In this document: one piece after another, positions 1 through 7,194 of the stretch
How the letters are laid out: every line of letters starts with the position of its first letter
Numbering within the stretch: position 1 is the stretch's first letter
NCBI GenBank assembly: GCA_017399325.1
Contig: JAFQDY010000028.1
Span: 1-15,402 of the forward strand
Direction of reading: 5' to 3'
Origin: Oscillospiraceae bacterium
GTDB taxonomy: Bacteria; Bacillota; Clostridia; Oscillospirales; Oscillospiraceae
DNA length: 15,402 nt
Program-made: the position numbers and the translations under genes
Notes under the pieces: model-generated
Database searches by the model: none
Seen by the model: only the letters and a program-made list of their open reading frames with translations
What the model was told of the DNA's origin: nothing

Positions 1-50
1 GCAAGGGCAAGGATCGTCGTCAGTGCTCCGTGTACGCTGCTGAGCAGTAA
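1..50 (+). CDS. rpmA: 50S ribosomal protein L27, C-terminal end (partial)
   Basis: Only the last 15 codons are visible, read from position 3 to the TAA at 48-50, giving KGKDRRQCSVYAAEQ. The G-(K/R)-D-(R/K)-(R/K)-x-x-S-V-Y pattern is the usual end of bacterial ribosomal protein L27, part of the 50S subunit near the peptidyl-transferase centre. The identification is strengthened by obg lying downstream, since rplU-(ysxB)-rpmA-obg is a widely conserved order in Bacillota. Such a short tail cannot be identified with certainty on its own. The gene continues off the left edge. Confidence 0.8.
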   Translation, partial: KGKDRRQCSVYAAEQ

Positions 51-60
51 TTGAAGCAAA

Positions 61-92
61 AAAACTGCCGCAAACTTTGCGGCAGTTTTTTT
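61..92 (+). terminator. Intrinsic terminator after rpmA
   Basis: A GC-rich stem of about 10 bp (64-73 pairing with 77-86, core CTGCCGCA/TGCGGCAG) with a 3-nt loop runs directly into a seven-T tract at 86-92. It starts about 10 nt after the rpmA stop codon. A run of A on the left side means it could also work in the opposite direction. It implies that obg is at least partly uncoupled from rpmA transcription. Confidence 0.9.
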
Positions 93-102
93 ACTTGCAG
101 GA

Positions 103-282
103 AAAGCCTCCCCTGTGTAAGGGGTAGCAAAGCGAATTAAGATAACTATGCCTGCCGATGGCTGGCATACCGAAATTCAAGTGGGCAAAATCTTTGATTT
201 TGCTCGGAGGGGTTGTTCTCATAGCGACAATCCCCCAGTCACCGCAATGCGGTGACAGCCCCCTTTGCACAAGGGGGCCTTT
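103..282. repeat. MITE-like palindromic intergenic repeat in the obg leader
   Basis: The ends form imperfect terminal inverted repeats: 103-124 (AAAGCCTCCCCTGTGTAAGG...) matches the reverse complement of 261-282 at 17 of 22 positions. The interior is a chain of hairpins: a perfect 8-bp stem at 185-192/196-203 (GCAAAATC/GATTTTGC), another at 238-245/249-256 (GTCACCGC/GCGGTGAC), and a GGGGTTGT...ACAATCCCC pair around 208-235. There is no transposase or credible coding sequence inside. This is the layout of a non-autonomous miniature element. From memory, elements with similar ends are scattered through Oscillospiraceae genomes, but copy number cannot be judged from one window. I saw no clear target-site duplication. 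The element ends 10 nt before the obg ribosome binding site. Confidence 0.7.
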
Positions 283-292
283 CACCTATCCC

Positions 293-300
293 AAGGAGGT
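293..300 (+). promoter_or_regulatory. Ribosome binding site that fixes the obg start
   Basis: AAGGAGGT lies 8 nt upstream of the ATG at 309. It excludes the longer in-frame reading from an ATG at 252, whose first 19 codons would be translated repeat sequence, and is less well spaced for the second ATG at 315. Confidence 0.9.
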
Positions 301-308
301 GTTTCAAT

Positions 309-1589
309 ATGGAGATGTTTGTAGATAAGGTGCGCATCACCGTCTGCGGCGGTCGCGGCGGCGACGGTGCGGTGGCCTTTCATCGAGAAAAATATGTGGC
401 ATCCGGCGGCCCGGACGGCGGTGACGGCGGTCACGGCGGCAGTGTGATCCTGCGGGTCAACGACAATCTGTCCACCTTGCTGGACTTCCGCTATAAGCGC
501 AAATATGCTGCCCAATCCGGTCAGAACGGTCAGGGACGCAGTATGAGCGGCAAGCGGGGCGAATCCCTTGTGATCCAAGTGCCCAGAGGCACGGTGGTCC
601 GGGATGCGGAAACCAACCAAATTATTGCGGATATGTCCACCGGCGAGGACTTTGTTATTGCCAAGGGCGGTCGCGGCGGCTGGGGCAATGCCCATTACGC
701 AACCCCCACCCGGCAGGTTCCCCGGTTTGCAAAGGCAGGTCTTAAGGGTCAGGAACGGGATGTGATTCTGGAGCTGAAGCTGCTGGCCGATGTGGGCCTC
801 GTTGGCTTCCCCAATGTGGGTAAGTCTACGCTTCTGTCCGTTACTTCCAACGCCCGCCCCAAGATCGCCAACTATCACTTTACCACCCTTTATCCCAATT
901 TGGGCGTGATTTATGTGGATGAGGGCGTGTCCTTTGTTATGGCGGATATTCCCGGCATCATCGAGGGCGCGGCCGAGGGCGCAGGCTTGGGTCACGACTT
1001 CCTGCGGCATATTGACCGCTGCCGGCTGTTGGTCCATGTGGTGGATGTGTCCGGCAGTGAGGACAGAGACCCGGTGGAGGATTTCGATGCTATCTGCGAG
1101 GAGCTGAAGAATTATTCCGTGGATCTTTCCAACCGGCCTATGATCGTGGCGGCTAACAAGTGCGACCTGATCATGCCCGATTCGGACAATTTGGAGCGCC
1201 TGCGCTCTCATGTGGAAAAGGCAGGCTATGAACTGTATGAGATCTCTGCAGGCACAACACAGGGCACAAAGAACCTGATGCGTGTTGTGGCGGAAAAACT
1301 CCGCACCCTGCCCCCGGTCACCATTTACGAGCCGGAGTATGTGGCGCCTGTTGCAGGCCCAGTCAACCCCGACGAGTTCGAGATCGAACATTTTGGCAGC
1401 ACCTGGGTGATCACCGGCGCCTGGCTGGAACGGCTGGTTATGAATATCAACTTCGACGATTACGAGTCCAGAAACTATTTTGACATTCAACTGCGCAAGT
1501 GCGGTCTGTTCAAAAAGTTGGAGGAAATGGGCATCGAAGATGGCGATGTGGTGGATATTTATAATTTTGAGTTTGAATATCAGAGATAA
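309..1589 (+). CDS. obg: Obg/CgtA-family ribosome-assembly GTPase
   Basis: This is a 426-residue Obg GTPase, an essential P-loop GTPase that binds the large ribosomal subunit during assembly and links growth to stress and sporulation signalling. All three domains are visible: the glycine-rich Obg fold (about 1-158, with GGRGGDG and ASGGPDGGDGGHGG), the G domain (G1 GFPNVGKST 166-174, switch I TTLYPNLGV, G3 DIPGIIEGAAEGAGLGHDF from 213, G4 NKCD 283-286, G5 EISA 311-314), and the C-terminal OCT domain of some Bacillota and Actinobacteria (about 355-426, DxQLRKxGLxxxL type). The length matches the B. subtilis-type protein. The start is set by AAGGAGGT at 293-300. It follows rpmA in the conserved order but is separated from it by a terminator and a repeat. 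I could not identify its promoter with confidence; it would have to lie within the repeat, or obg relies on read-through. Confidence 0.97.
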   Translation: MEMFVDKVRITVCGGRGGDGAVAFHREKYVASGGPDGGDGGHGGSVILRVNDNLSTLLDFRYKRKYAAQSGQNGQGRSMSGKRGESLVIQVPRGTVVRDAETNQIIADMSTGEDFVIAKGGRGGWGNAHYATPTRQVPRFAKAGLKGQERDVILELKLLADVGLVGFPNVGKSTLLSVTSNARPKIANYHFTTLYPNLGVIYVDEGVSFVMADIPGIIEGAAEGAGLGHDFLRHIDRCRLLVHVVDVSGSEDRDPVEDFDAICEELKNYSVDLSNRPMIVAANKCDLIMPDSDNLERLRSHVEKAGYELYEISAGTTQGTKNLMRVVAEKLRTLPPVTIYEPEYVAPVAGPVNPDEFEIEHFGSTWVITGAWLERLVMNINFDDYESRNYFDIQLRKCGLFKKLEEMGIEDGDVVDIYNFEFEYQR

Positions 1590-1592
1590 TAT

Positions 1593-1621
1593 TTGCCATT
1601 TTGAACTTTTTCTTATATAAT
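1593..1621 (+). promoter_or_regulatory. Sigma-A type promoter for the araC-ymdB-sbcD operon
   Basis: A -35 box TTGCCA (1593-1598) and a perfect -10 box TATAAT (1616-1621) are separated by exactly 17 bp in an A+T-rich stretch. The predicted transcription start is near 1628. The -10 box overlaps the first bases of the obg terminator stem, so the new transcript would begin inside the left arm of that hairpin. Confidence 0.75.
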
Positions 1622-1658
1622 AATAGCGTTACCGAAAGGTAGCGCTATTATTTGTTTG
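1619..1658 (+). terminator. Intrinsic terminator after obg
   Basis: A 15-bp stem (1619-1633 with 1638-1652, one G-T wobble) is capped by a GAAA tetraloop and followed by a T-rich tail (TTTGTTTG). It begins 29 nt after the obg stop. RNA reading through from obg would contain the whole stem. RNA started at the overlapping promoter would keep only about the inner 6 bp and should escape termination. Confidence 0.88.
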
Positions 1659-1677
1659 TAAGGAAGGAGGCGGCAAG

Positions 1678-2817
1678 ATGATAAAAAGCGTCAATCATAA
1701 GGATTTTGAGGCATTTGGCGTGGTTTTTGCGGAAAAAGGCCAACCTTCCGCGCTGATAAACGGCCATAGTGTTGCCGTCTCAAATACGGAAACCGCCGTG
1801 TATCAGACCGTTACCGACACCTGGCTTGGCTGCGAAATGGGTATGCCGGTTTTATCAGTTTCAACAAAAACAGGGGAAAATCTGGATTTTCACCTGGACA
1901 GGACCGTCCGGTTGAAAGCCGGCGTGGAATTTCACCTGACCGCTTTGGGCGGGCCGGCTGCGGTGCAGATGGCGGGCCTTTCCATACCCCGGCTTTTGCG
2001 CACCACCATTGCTGAAAAACAGGCGATGGGACAAACCTTGCGGGTGACGAAACTGTGCGCCTTTTTGTATCAGGAAAAAGAACCGGGATTTTTGTTCCCC
2101 GGTGAGGCCCAGCCTATGCCGGAACTGGTGTACGTGGACGCGGGAAAAATGCACGCGGTAGTAGACGGTCGGGAGATCCTGCTGGAGCAGGGGGATATGG
2201 TGCTCTACGGCAAAGACCAGTGGCACACCCAACACGCAGACCGAAATGAAACGCCCCGGCTGGTCACCGTCTCTTTTGAAGCAAAGGGTGCGGATCTTGA
2301 AAAGTTGTGCAACCGGCGGATCCATCTGCCGCCCAGGGCGGTGGCGATTCTTCAGGAGATGCTCCGGGAACAGGCCCGAATGGATGACTATTCCGGCGAT
2401 ATGCTCATAAGTCTTTTGCAGATGCTGCTTTTGACCCTTTTGCGGGAAGAAGACGCCCGCAGGGAAACCGGGCAGGCCACCCAATGCCTGAGCAGCGAAA
2501 ATCAGATAATCCGGGCGGCCCAGCAGTATGTGGCGTCCCACATTATGGAAAAACTCACGGTGCCGCTGCTTGCGGAAAATGTGGACATCAGCGTAAGTTA
2601 CCTAACGGCGCTGTTTCATAAACACTTGCAGATTTCACCGGGCGAGTATATTCGCAGAATGAAGTTGCAGAAAAGCAAACTTCTCATTCGTGAGGGGAAA
2701 TTGAACCTTTCACAGATCGCAAAAGCGCTGGAATATTCCACCGTGCAGCACTTCTCCCGGCAGTTTAAGCAGATGTTTGGTATGACTCCGTCGGAGTACG
2801 GAAAGTCGGTTCAGTAG
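1678..2817 (+). CDS. AraC/XylS-family transcriptional regulator with cupin sensor domain
   Basis: This 379-residue protein has a typical AraC-family C-terminal double helix-turn-helix (about 275-377): first HTH around LTVPLLAENVDISVSYLTALF, second around LNLSQIAKALEYSTVQHFS, ending in the family signature FKQMFGMTPSEY. Before it lies a cupin-like beta-rich sensor segment (about 120-200, including VYVDAGKMHAVVDG and LLEQGDMVLYGKDQWH). The first 110 residues form an extra domain I cannot name; its opening (DFEAFGVVF) resembles ureidoglycolate-lyase-like folds, but that is a weak resemblance. AraC proteins of this build usually bind a small metabolite through the cupin and regulate sugar or stress genes. 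The start has AAGGAGG at 1664-1670, 7 nt upstream. It is the first gene after the promoter and lies 13 bp before ymdB, so it is probably cotranscribed. The ligand is unknown. Confidence 0.9.
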   Translation: MIKSVNHKDFEAFGVVFAEKGQPSALINGHSVAVSNTETAVYQTVTDTWLGCEMGMPVLSVSTKTGENLDFHLDRTVRLKAGVEFHLTALGGPAAVQMAGLSIPRLLRTTIAEKQAMGQTLRVTKLCAFLYQEKEPGFLFPGEAQPMPELVYVDAGKMHAVVDGREILLEQGDMVLYGKDQWHTQHADRNETPRLVTVSFEAKGADLEKLCNRRIHLPPRAVAILQEMLREQARMDDYSGDMLISLLQMLLLTLLREEDARRETGQATQCLSSENQIIRAAQQYVASHIMEKLTVPLLAENVDISVSYLTALFHKHLQISPGEYIRRMKLQKSKLLIREGKLNLSQIAKALEYSTVQHFSRQFKQMFGMTPSEYGKSVQ

Positions 2818-2830
2818 ATAGGAGTAGGAA

Positions 2831-3625
2831 ATGGAATTTAAGGTATTATCAGTTGGCGATGTGGTGGGAAACCCGGGTATGGAACGGGTAAAGCGCACAT
2901 TGCGTTGGCTGAAGAAGCAGACCTGCGCGGATTTTGTGGTGGTCAACGGAGAAAACGCCAGCGTGGTTGGCATTACCCCCAATCAGGCCGAGGATATTTT
3001 CGACGCCGGGGCAGATGTGATCACCATGGGCAACCACACATTCGGCAAGCGGGAAATTGCCGACTATATGGACGAAAATCCGCGGATTTTGCGGCCTGCA
3101 AACTATGCGCCCCAAGCGCCGGGCAGAGGTTACGGCATTTATGAAACCAAGGCCGGACCGGTGGCGGTGATCGATCTGATCGGTCGGTGTAATATGGACT
3201 ACACCCCGGACAATCCCTTTTTGCTGGTGGACAAGATCCTCAAGAAACTGGACACCAAACTGATTTTGGTGGAAGTCCACGCGGAAGCCACATCGGAAAA
3301 ACTGGCTATGGGTTATATGCTGGACGGACACATCAGCGCCCTTTGGGGTACACACACCCATGTGCCCACCGCCGACGCCCAGATCCTGCCCAAAGGAACA
3401 GGCTATGTGACGGACTTGGGAATGACTGGCCCCCGCCATTCGGTGCTGGGCATTCAGCCGGCCCTTTCCATCGCCAAGTTCCGGGGTGATTTGCCCAGCC
3501 GTTACCAATGGGCAGAGGGCCCGACCAAGTTAGAAGCCGTTTTATTTACCATTGACACCGGCACAGGAATGTGCCGCAAAGTGGAAAGGGTGGATTGTTA
3601 CGATGAAAATTCTTCACACCGCTGA
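2831..3625 (+). CDS. ymdB: YmdB-family metallophosphoesterase (TIGR00282-type)
   Basis: The 264-residue product has the same length as B. subtilis YmdB, a cytoplasmic binuclear-metal phosphodiesterase acting on 2',3'-cyclic nucleotides that affects RNA turnover and the biofilm/motility decision. The calcineurin-like ligands are all visible: D10 in SVGDVVG, N39-E41-N42 in NGENAS, N68-H69 in MGNHTFGKRE, H150 in VEVHAEATSEK, and H175/H177 in WGTHTHVPTAD. The distinctive family sections HAEATSEK and TDLGMTGPRHSVLG are present, which separates it from general phosphoesterases. The start has a GGAG site at 2821-2824. The 3' end overlaps the next gene by 23 bp, suggesting translational coupling. In B. 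subtilis ymdB sits beside rny (RNase Y); here its partner is an SbcD-like nuclease. Substrate in this organism is inferred from the family. Confidence 0.95.
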   Translation: MEFKVLSVGDVVGNPGMERVKRTLRWLKKQTCADFVVVNGENASVVGITPNQAEDIFDAGADVITMGNHTFGKREIADYMDENPRILRPANYAPQAPGRGYGIYETKAGPVAVIDLIGRCNMDYTPDNPFLLVDKILKKLDTKLILVEVHAEATSEKLAMGYMLDGHISALWGTHTHVPTADAQILPKGTGYVTDLGMTGPRHSVLGIQPALSIAKFRGDLPSRYQWAEGPTKLEAVLFTIDTGTGMCRKVERVDCYDENSSHR

Positions 3626-4646
3626 CTGGCATCTGGATGCGCCCATGCAGGGCTACGACCGGCAGCTGCGGAAAAATTTGGCCCGGATCCCTGACCGGAT
3701 CGGAGAGGTCTGCAAGCAGGAATCTTGCGACTTGGTGCTGATCGCAGGCGATGTGTTTGACGGGGTGTATTCCGCCGCGTCTTACCGGACGGTATATGAA
3801 GTGCTGAAAAATATGGCTGTGCCGGTGTTTATCGCTCCGGGCAACCACGATTATTGCGATGCGCAAAGCGCCTGGGTGAAAGAGATCTGGCCGGAAAATG
3901 TGCATATTTTCAAGACTTCCCGGATCGAATCGGTATCTGTGCCGGGTTTGAACTGCCGGGTGTACGGCGCAGGGTTTGAGAGTATGGATTGCCCCGCCCT
4001 GTTGAACGGATTCAAGGCGGATTGCGATGAAAAATACGCCATCGGTCTGTTCCACGGCGATCCGGCTGCGGCCCGGTCCAACTATAACCCCATCACCGCA
4101 GGCCAGGTACAAGATTCCGGGCTGGATTATTTGGCTTTGGGCCATATCCACAAGGCTGACCAATTCACCGCGGGAAAAACCCTGTGTGCATGGCCCGGCT
4201 GCCCTATGGGCAAAGGTTATGACGAACCGGGGCAGAAGGGTGTTTATATTGTGGAACTGGACGAGACCGCTTTTGTACGGTTTTATCCGCTGGAGGGCAT
4301 CGCGTTTTACGATCTGGAAACACCCATTGAAAAACTGGATAGTTTGTTACCCCCTATGGGAAACGAAAATTATTACAGGATCACATTGACGGGTGCTTGT
4401 GATGCCCCGGATTTGCCTGCGTTACAGGAAAAATACGCCCGATTCCCCAATTTGATTTTGCGTGATAAGACCACCCGGGAAGTGGATATTTGGGGCGCTT
4501 TGGGCGAAGACAATTTTGAGGGCGTGTACTTTGGACTGTTGAAGCAGGCTATGGAAAATGCAACCGAAGAAGAAAAGCAGGAGATCCTGCTGGCGGCCCG
4601 CATTTCCAGGCAGCTTCTGGAAGGACAGGAGGTGGTCTTGCCGTGA
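3603..4646 (+). CDS. SbcD/YhaO-like DNA repair exonuclease (metallophosphoesterase)
   Basis: This 347-residue member of the Mre11/SbcD/YhaO nuclease family shows the full set of binuclear-metal phosphoesterase motifs: D8/H10 in HTADWHLD, D50 in IAGDVFDG, N81-H82 in GNHDY, H151 in LFHGD, and H181/H183 in ALGHIHK. Family members pair with an SMC-like ATPase (SbcC/YhaN/Rad50) to process DNA ends and hairpins. Exactly such an ATPase follows with a 4-bp overlap (GTGA), supporting a complex. I chose the ATG at 3603 because the conserved opening MKILHTADWHLD begins there and a GGGTGG-type site precedes it; an ATG at 3552 would add 17 unrelated residues out of frame with ymdB. I prefer YhaO-like over true SbcD because the partner has a short coiled coil and transmembrane helices, but the two cannot be separated firmly by eye. 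Confidence 0.9.
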   Translation: MKILHTADWHLDAPMQGYDRQLRKNLARIPDRIGEVCKQESCDLVLIAGDVFDGVYSAASYRTVYEVLKNMAVPVFIAPGNHDYCDAQSAWVKEIWPENVHIFKTSRIESVSVPGLNCRVYGAGFESMDCPALLNGFKADCDEKYAIGLFHGDPAAARSNYNPITAGQVQDSGLDYLALGHIHKADQFTAGKTLCAWPGCPMGKGYDEPGQKGVYIVELDETAFVRFYPLEGIAFYDLETPIEKLDSLLPPMGNENYYRITLTGACDAPDLPALQEKYARFPNLILRDKTTREVDIWGALGEDNFEGVYFGLLKQAMENATEEEKQEILLAARISRQLLEGQEVVLP

Positions 4647-6790
4647 AGATCTATTCTATGACAGCCACCTTTGGCAAATTGTCCCAGCAGACCCTGACCT
4701 TTGATGCAGGGCTGAACATCATCGAAGCCCCCAACGAGTGGGGCAAGAGTACCTGGTGCGCCTTTTTGATGGCTATGCTTTACGGCATTGACACCGGTGC
4801 AAGGGCAAAGGCAGGCTTTTTGCCGGATAAAGAGCATTACGCCCCCTGGTCCGGCCAGCCGATGTCCGGCAGAATGGACATTTGCTGGAGTGGCCGAGAC
4901 ATCACCATCGAGCGCAAGAGCAAGGGCCGCACCCCTATGGGCGAAGTGAGTGCCTATGAGACCCACACAGGCATTCCCGTGCCGGAACTGTCCGTGGCAA
5001 TGCCGGGGCAGGTTCTGCTTGGGGTGGAGCGGAGCGTGTTTGCCCGGGCGGGATTTTTAAGACTTTCCGAAATGCCGGTGACCGAGGATGAATCGCTCCG
5101 TCGGCGCTTAAACGAACTGGTGACCACCGCAGACGAAAGCGGCGCGGCAGACGATCTGGCACAGAAACTGCGGGATCTGAAAAACCGCTGCCGGTTCAAT
5201 AAAAAGGGACTTCTGCCTGAAGCAGAGACCAAACTGGCAGAGACGGAGCGGAATTTGCAGCAGATGGAGGCGCTGGAATACCAAATTTCTTCGATTACCG
5301 CAAGACAGCGGGAATTGGAGGAAGACACCCGCTTGCTGAAAAACCACAAGCAGGCGCTGGAATACGAGAAACATTTGCAGTATGCCCAGCGCCTGGCCGG
5401 GGCGCAACTGCAAAAAGATGTGGCTGCCGACGCCTTAAAACAGGCAGAGCAGGCTTGCCAAAACCTTCCCGGTGAGGAAAAAATCCGGCAGGCAATGACA
5501 GATTTGCAGCAGTTAAGAGACCGGCGGGATGTGTTACATACCAAGGCTCAGTTGCTGCCGCCCCTGCCCCAGCCGCCGGTTTCGCCGGAAGTATTCCGAG
5601 GCAAACGGCCGGAAGATGCGGAAAAGGAAGCCGCCCTTTACAGAAAGACCCTTGCTCAACTGAAGCAAGATTTGAAAAAGCCCGTTCCCCTCATTTTGGG
5701 TGGTGCGCTTATCCTGCTTGGTGTGGTTTTGGCCCTTCTGAGCAGGAATCTGCCCGGGCTTATAGGCGCAGGCGTGCTTGCGCTTTGCGGTATTATTTTA
5801 CTTATCACCGGCGCAGGAAAACAGAAGAAAATCAAAGCGCAGATTGCCCAAATCAAAGAGCAGTACCGGGGCATTCCGGAGGAAAATTGGGAATCTATGG
5901 CCCGAGACTATGCCAAAACGCAGCAGGACTACAACGACCTGCTGAGAGCCCGGCAAACGGAACTGGAAGAATTAAACCGGCAGTTGGAGGAAAACGGCAC
6001 TGCTATTGTGGCCATCACCGGTGAGCAGCCCCCGGCCCAATTTGAGGAACTTTGCAGGCAACAGTTGCTTACTTACAGCCGTTTGGACGAACAAAAGCGA
6101 GCATATGAGCAGGCCCAGCAGGTGCTAAGTGCCTTGTCCCAGGCAGGCGAGCAAACACAACCGCCTCAATTTGCAGACACCCTCACACTCTCGGTCCACG
6201 AGACGGAGGAACAGTTGACCGAACTTGCGTTGGAACGGCAGCAACTTCATCAGCGGCTGGGTCAATGCCAGGGACAGATGGAGTCGTTGGGTCAAAAGGC
6301 CAATCTGGAAGCAGAAAAGCAGCAGTTGCAGACAAGAATCGCGGCGCTAGAGCAGCATTATAACGCACTTGTCCGTGCCCAGGAAATTTTGCTGCAGGCA
6401 AACCGGGAATTACAGCGGCGGTTTGCGCCGCGGATCTCCCAGCGGGCCCAAGAACTGTTTGCCCGCCTGACCGCCGGACGGTATCAACGGATCACTTTGG
6501 GACAGGATATGTCGCTGGAAGCGGCGACCCAGTCGGAAACCACATTGCGCAACACCCTTTGGCGCAGCGACGGAACAGTGGATCAACTGTATCTGGCGCT
6601 CCGGTTGGCGGTTGCCGAAGAACTGACCCCCCACGCACCGCTTGTCTTGGACGATGCGCTGGTGCGGTTCGACGATGTGCGCCTGAAAGCGGCGCTGGAA
6701 ATTTTGGAGGAAGTTTCGGCTGACAAGCAGGTGATATTGTTTACCTGCCAAGGGCGGGAACAGGCCATACAGGGAAAGGAAACACTATGA
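4643..6790 (+). CDS. YhaN/SbcC-like SMC-type ATPase with central membrane hairpin
   Basis: This 715-residue protein is the likely ATPase partner of the upstream nuclease. The N-terminus has the AAA/SMC start and Walker A APNEWGKST (29-37). The C-terminus has an ABC-like signature region (DQLYLALRLAVAEEL) and Walker B LVLDDALVRFDD (667-678), then VILFTC. Between them are heptad-rich coiled coils (about 175-340 and 400-600) rich in E, Q, L, K and R, interrupted at about 348-390 by two hydrophobic helices (LILGGALILLGVVLALL and LIGAGVLALCGIILLITG) that look like a membrane hairpin. B. subtilis YhaN is near 960 residues, so this is a shorter form. Translation starts at GTG 4643, overlapping the sbcD-like stop as GTGA, and ends at 6790 overlapping ridA as ATGA. 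The usual zinc-hook CxxC of SbcC/Rad50 is not evident at the coiled-coil tip; the membrane hairpin sits there instead. The role in end processing is inferred from family and context. Confidence 0.85.
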   Translation: MKIYSMTATFGKLSQQTLTFDAGLNIIEAPNEWGKSTWCAFLMAMLYGIDTGARAKAGFLPDKEHYAPWSGQPMSGRMDICWSGRDITIERKSKGRTPMGEVSAYETHTGIPVPELSVAMPGQVLLGVERSVFARAGFLRLSEMPVTEDESLRRRLNELVTTADESGAADDLAQKLRDLKNRCRFNKKGLLPEAETKLAETERNLQQMEALEYQISSITARQRELEEDTRLLKNHKQALEYEKHLQYAQRLAGAQLQKDVAADALKQAEQACQNLPGEEKIRQAMTDLQQLRDRRDVLHTKAQLLPPLPQPPVSPEVFRGKRPEDAEKEAALYRKTLAQLKQDLKKPVPLILGGALILLGVVLALLSRNLPGLIGAGVLALCGIILLITGAGKQKKIKAQIAQIKEQYRGIPEENWESMARDYAKTQQDYNDLLRARQTELEELNRQLEENGTAIVAITGEQPPAQFEELCRQQLLTYSRLDEQKRAYEQAQQVLSALSQAGEQTQPPQFADTLTLSVHETEEQLTELALERQQLHQRLGQCQGQMESLGQKANLEAEKQQLQTRIAALEQHYNALVRAQEILLQANRELQRRFAPRISQRAQELFARLTAGRYQRITLGQDMSLEAATQSETTLRNTLWRSDGTVDQLYLALRLAVAEELTPHAPLVLDDALVRFDDVRLKAALEILEEVSADKQVILFTCQGREQAIQGKETL

Positions 6791-7155
6791 AAATTTTGGA
6801 AACAAAAAACGCCCCCGGAGCCATCGGTCCTTACTCCCAGGGCTATGCGGTGAACGGCTTTGTTTACACATCGGGGCAGATTCCCGTTGACCCTGCAACC
6901 GGTGAGATCCCCAAGGGGATCGTTGCCCAGGCCCATCAAAGTTGCAAAAACGTGGGCGCGATATTGGCTTCTGCCGGCGTTGGATTTGAAAAGGTGTTCA
7001 AAACCACCTGTTTTTTGGCGGATATGGGAGATTTTGCGGAATTCAACCAAGTGTACGCCCAGTATTTCGTGTCCAAGCCGGCCCGCAGTTGCGTGGCGGT
7101 GAAGAGTCTGCCCAAGGACGTTCTGTGCGAGATCGAAGCCATCGCGGCAGAATAA
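6787..7155 (+). CDS. ridA: RidA-family reactive imine/enamine deaminase
   Basis: The 122-residue product is a typical RidA (YjgF/YER057c/UK114) protein, a cytosolic trimer that hydrolyses reactive enamine/imine intermediates such as 2-aminoacrylate formed by PLP enzymes. Diagnostic sections are present: the opening APGAIGPYSQG, TSGQIPVDPATGE, the active-site arginine R100 in KPARSCVAV, and E115 in CEIEAIA. Having both R100 and E115 favours an active RidA over the Rid4-7 groups lacking the arginine. It starts at an ATG overlapping the stop of the ATPase gene (ATGA), with an AGGGAAAGGA site just upstream, and no terminator follows before the next gene 39 bp later. No PLP enzyme is adjacent, so the placement is probably simple cotranscription. 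Confidence 0.95.
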   Translation: MKILETKNAPGAIGPYSQGYAVNGFVYTSGQIPVDPATGEIPKGIVAQAHQSCKNVGAILASAGVGFEKVFKTTCFLADMGDFAEFNQVYAQYFVSKPARSCVAVKSLPKDVLCEIEAIAAE

Positions 7156-7194
7156 TCGGGCGGCGCGTTCATAAAGTTACAACGAGGTGAGAGT

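Noticed and set aside
185..256. Hairpin chain in the obg leader as a riboswitch or CRISPR
   Set aside because: The hairpins are short, differ in sequence and are bounded by terminal inverted repeats. There are no regularly spaced identical repeats and no ligand-aptamer motif that I recognise; a miniature repeat explains them better.
252..308. N-terminal extension of obg from the ATG at 252
   Set aside because: These codons are translated repeat sequence, there is no ribosome binding site before 252, and AAGGAGGT is correctly placed for the ATG at 309, where Obg homology begins.
282..1490. 402-residue open frame antisense to obg
   Set aside because: It lies fully opposite an unmistakable obg, its translation is rich in H, Q and A with no recognisable domain, and long antisense frames are expected in GC-rich coding DNA. 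The large 8180-9193 frame opposite uxaC is rejected for the same reason.
3603..6790. The nuclease-ATPase pair as an anti-phage defence system
   Set aside because: The motifs and length fit SbcD/YhaO and YhaN housekeeping proteins, and the surroundings are core genes without integrase, toxin, methylase or other defence markers.
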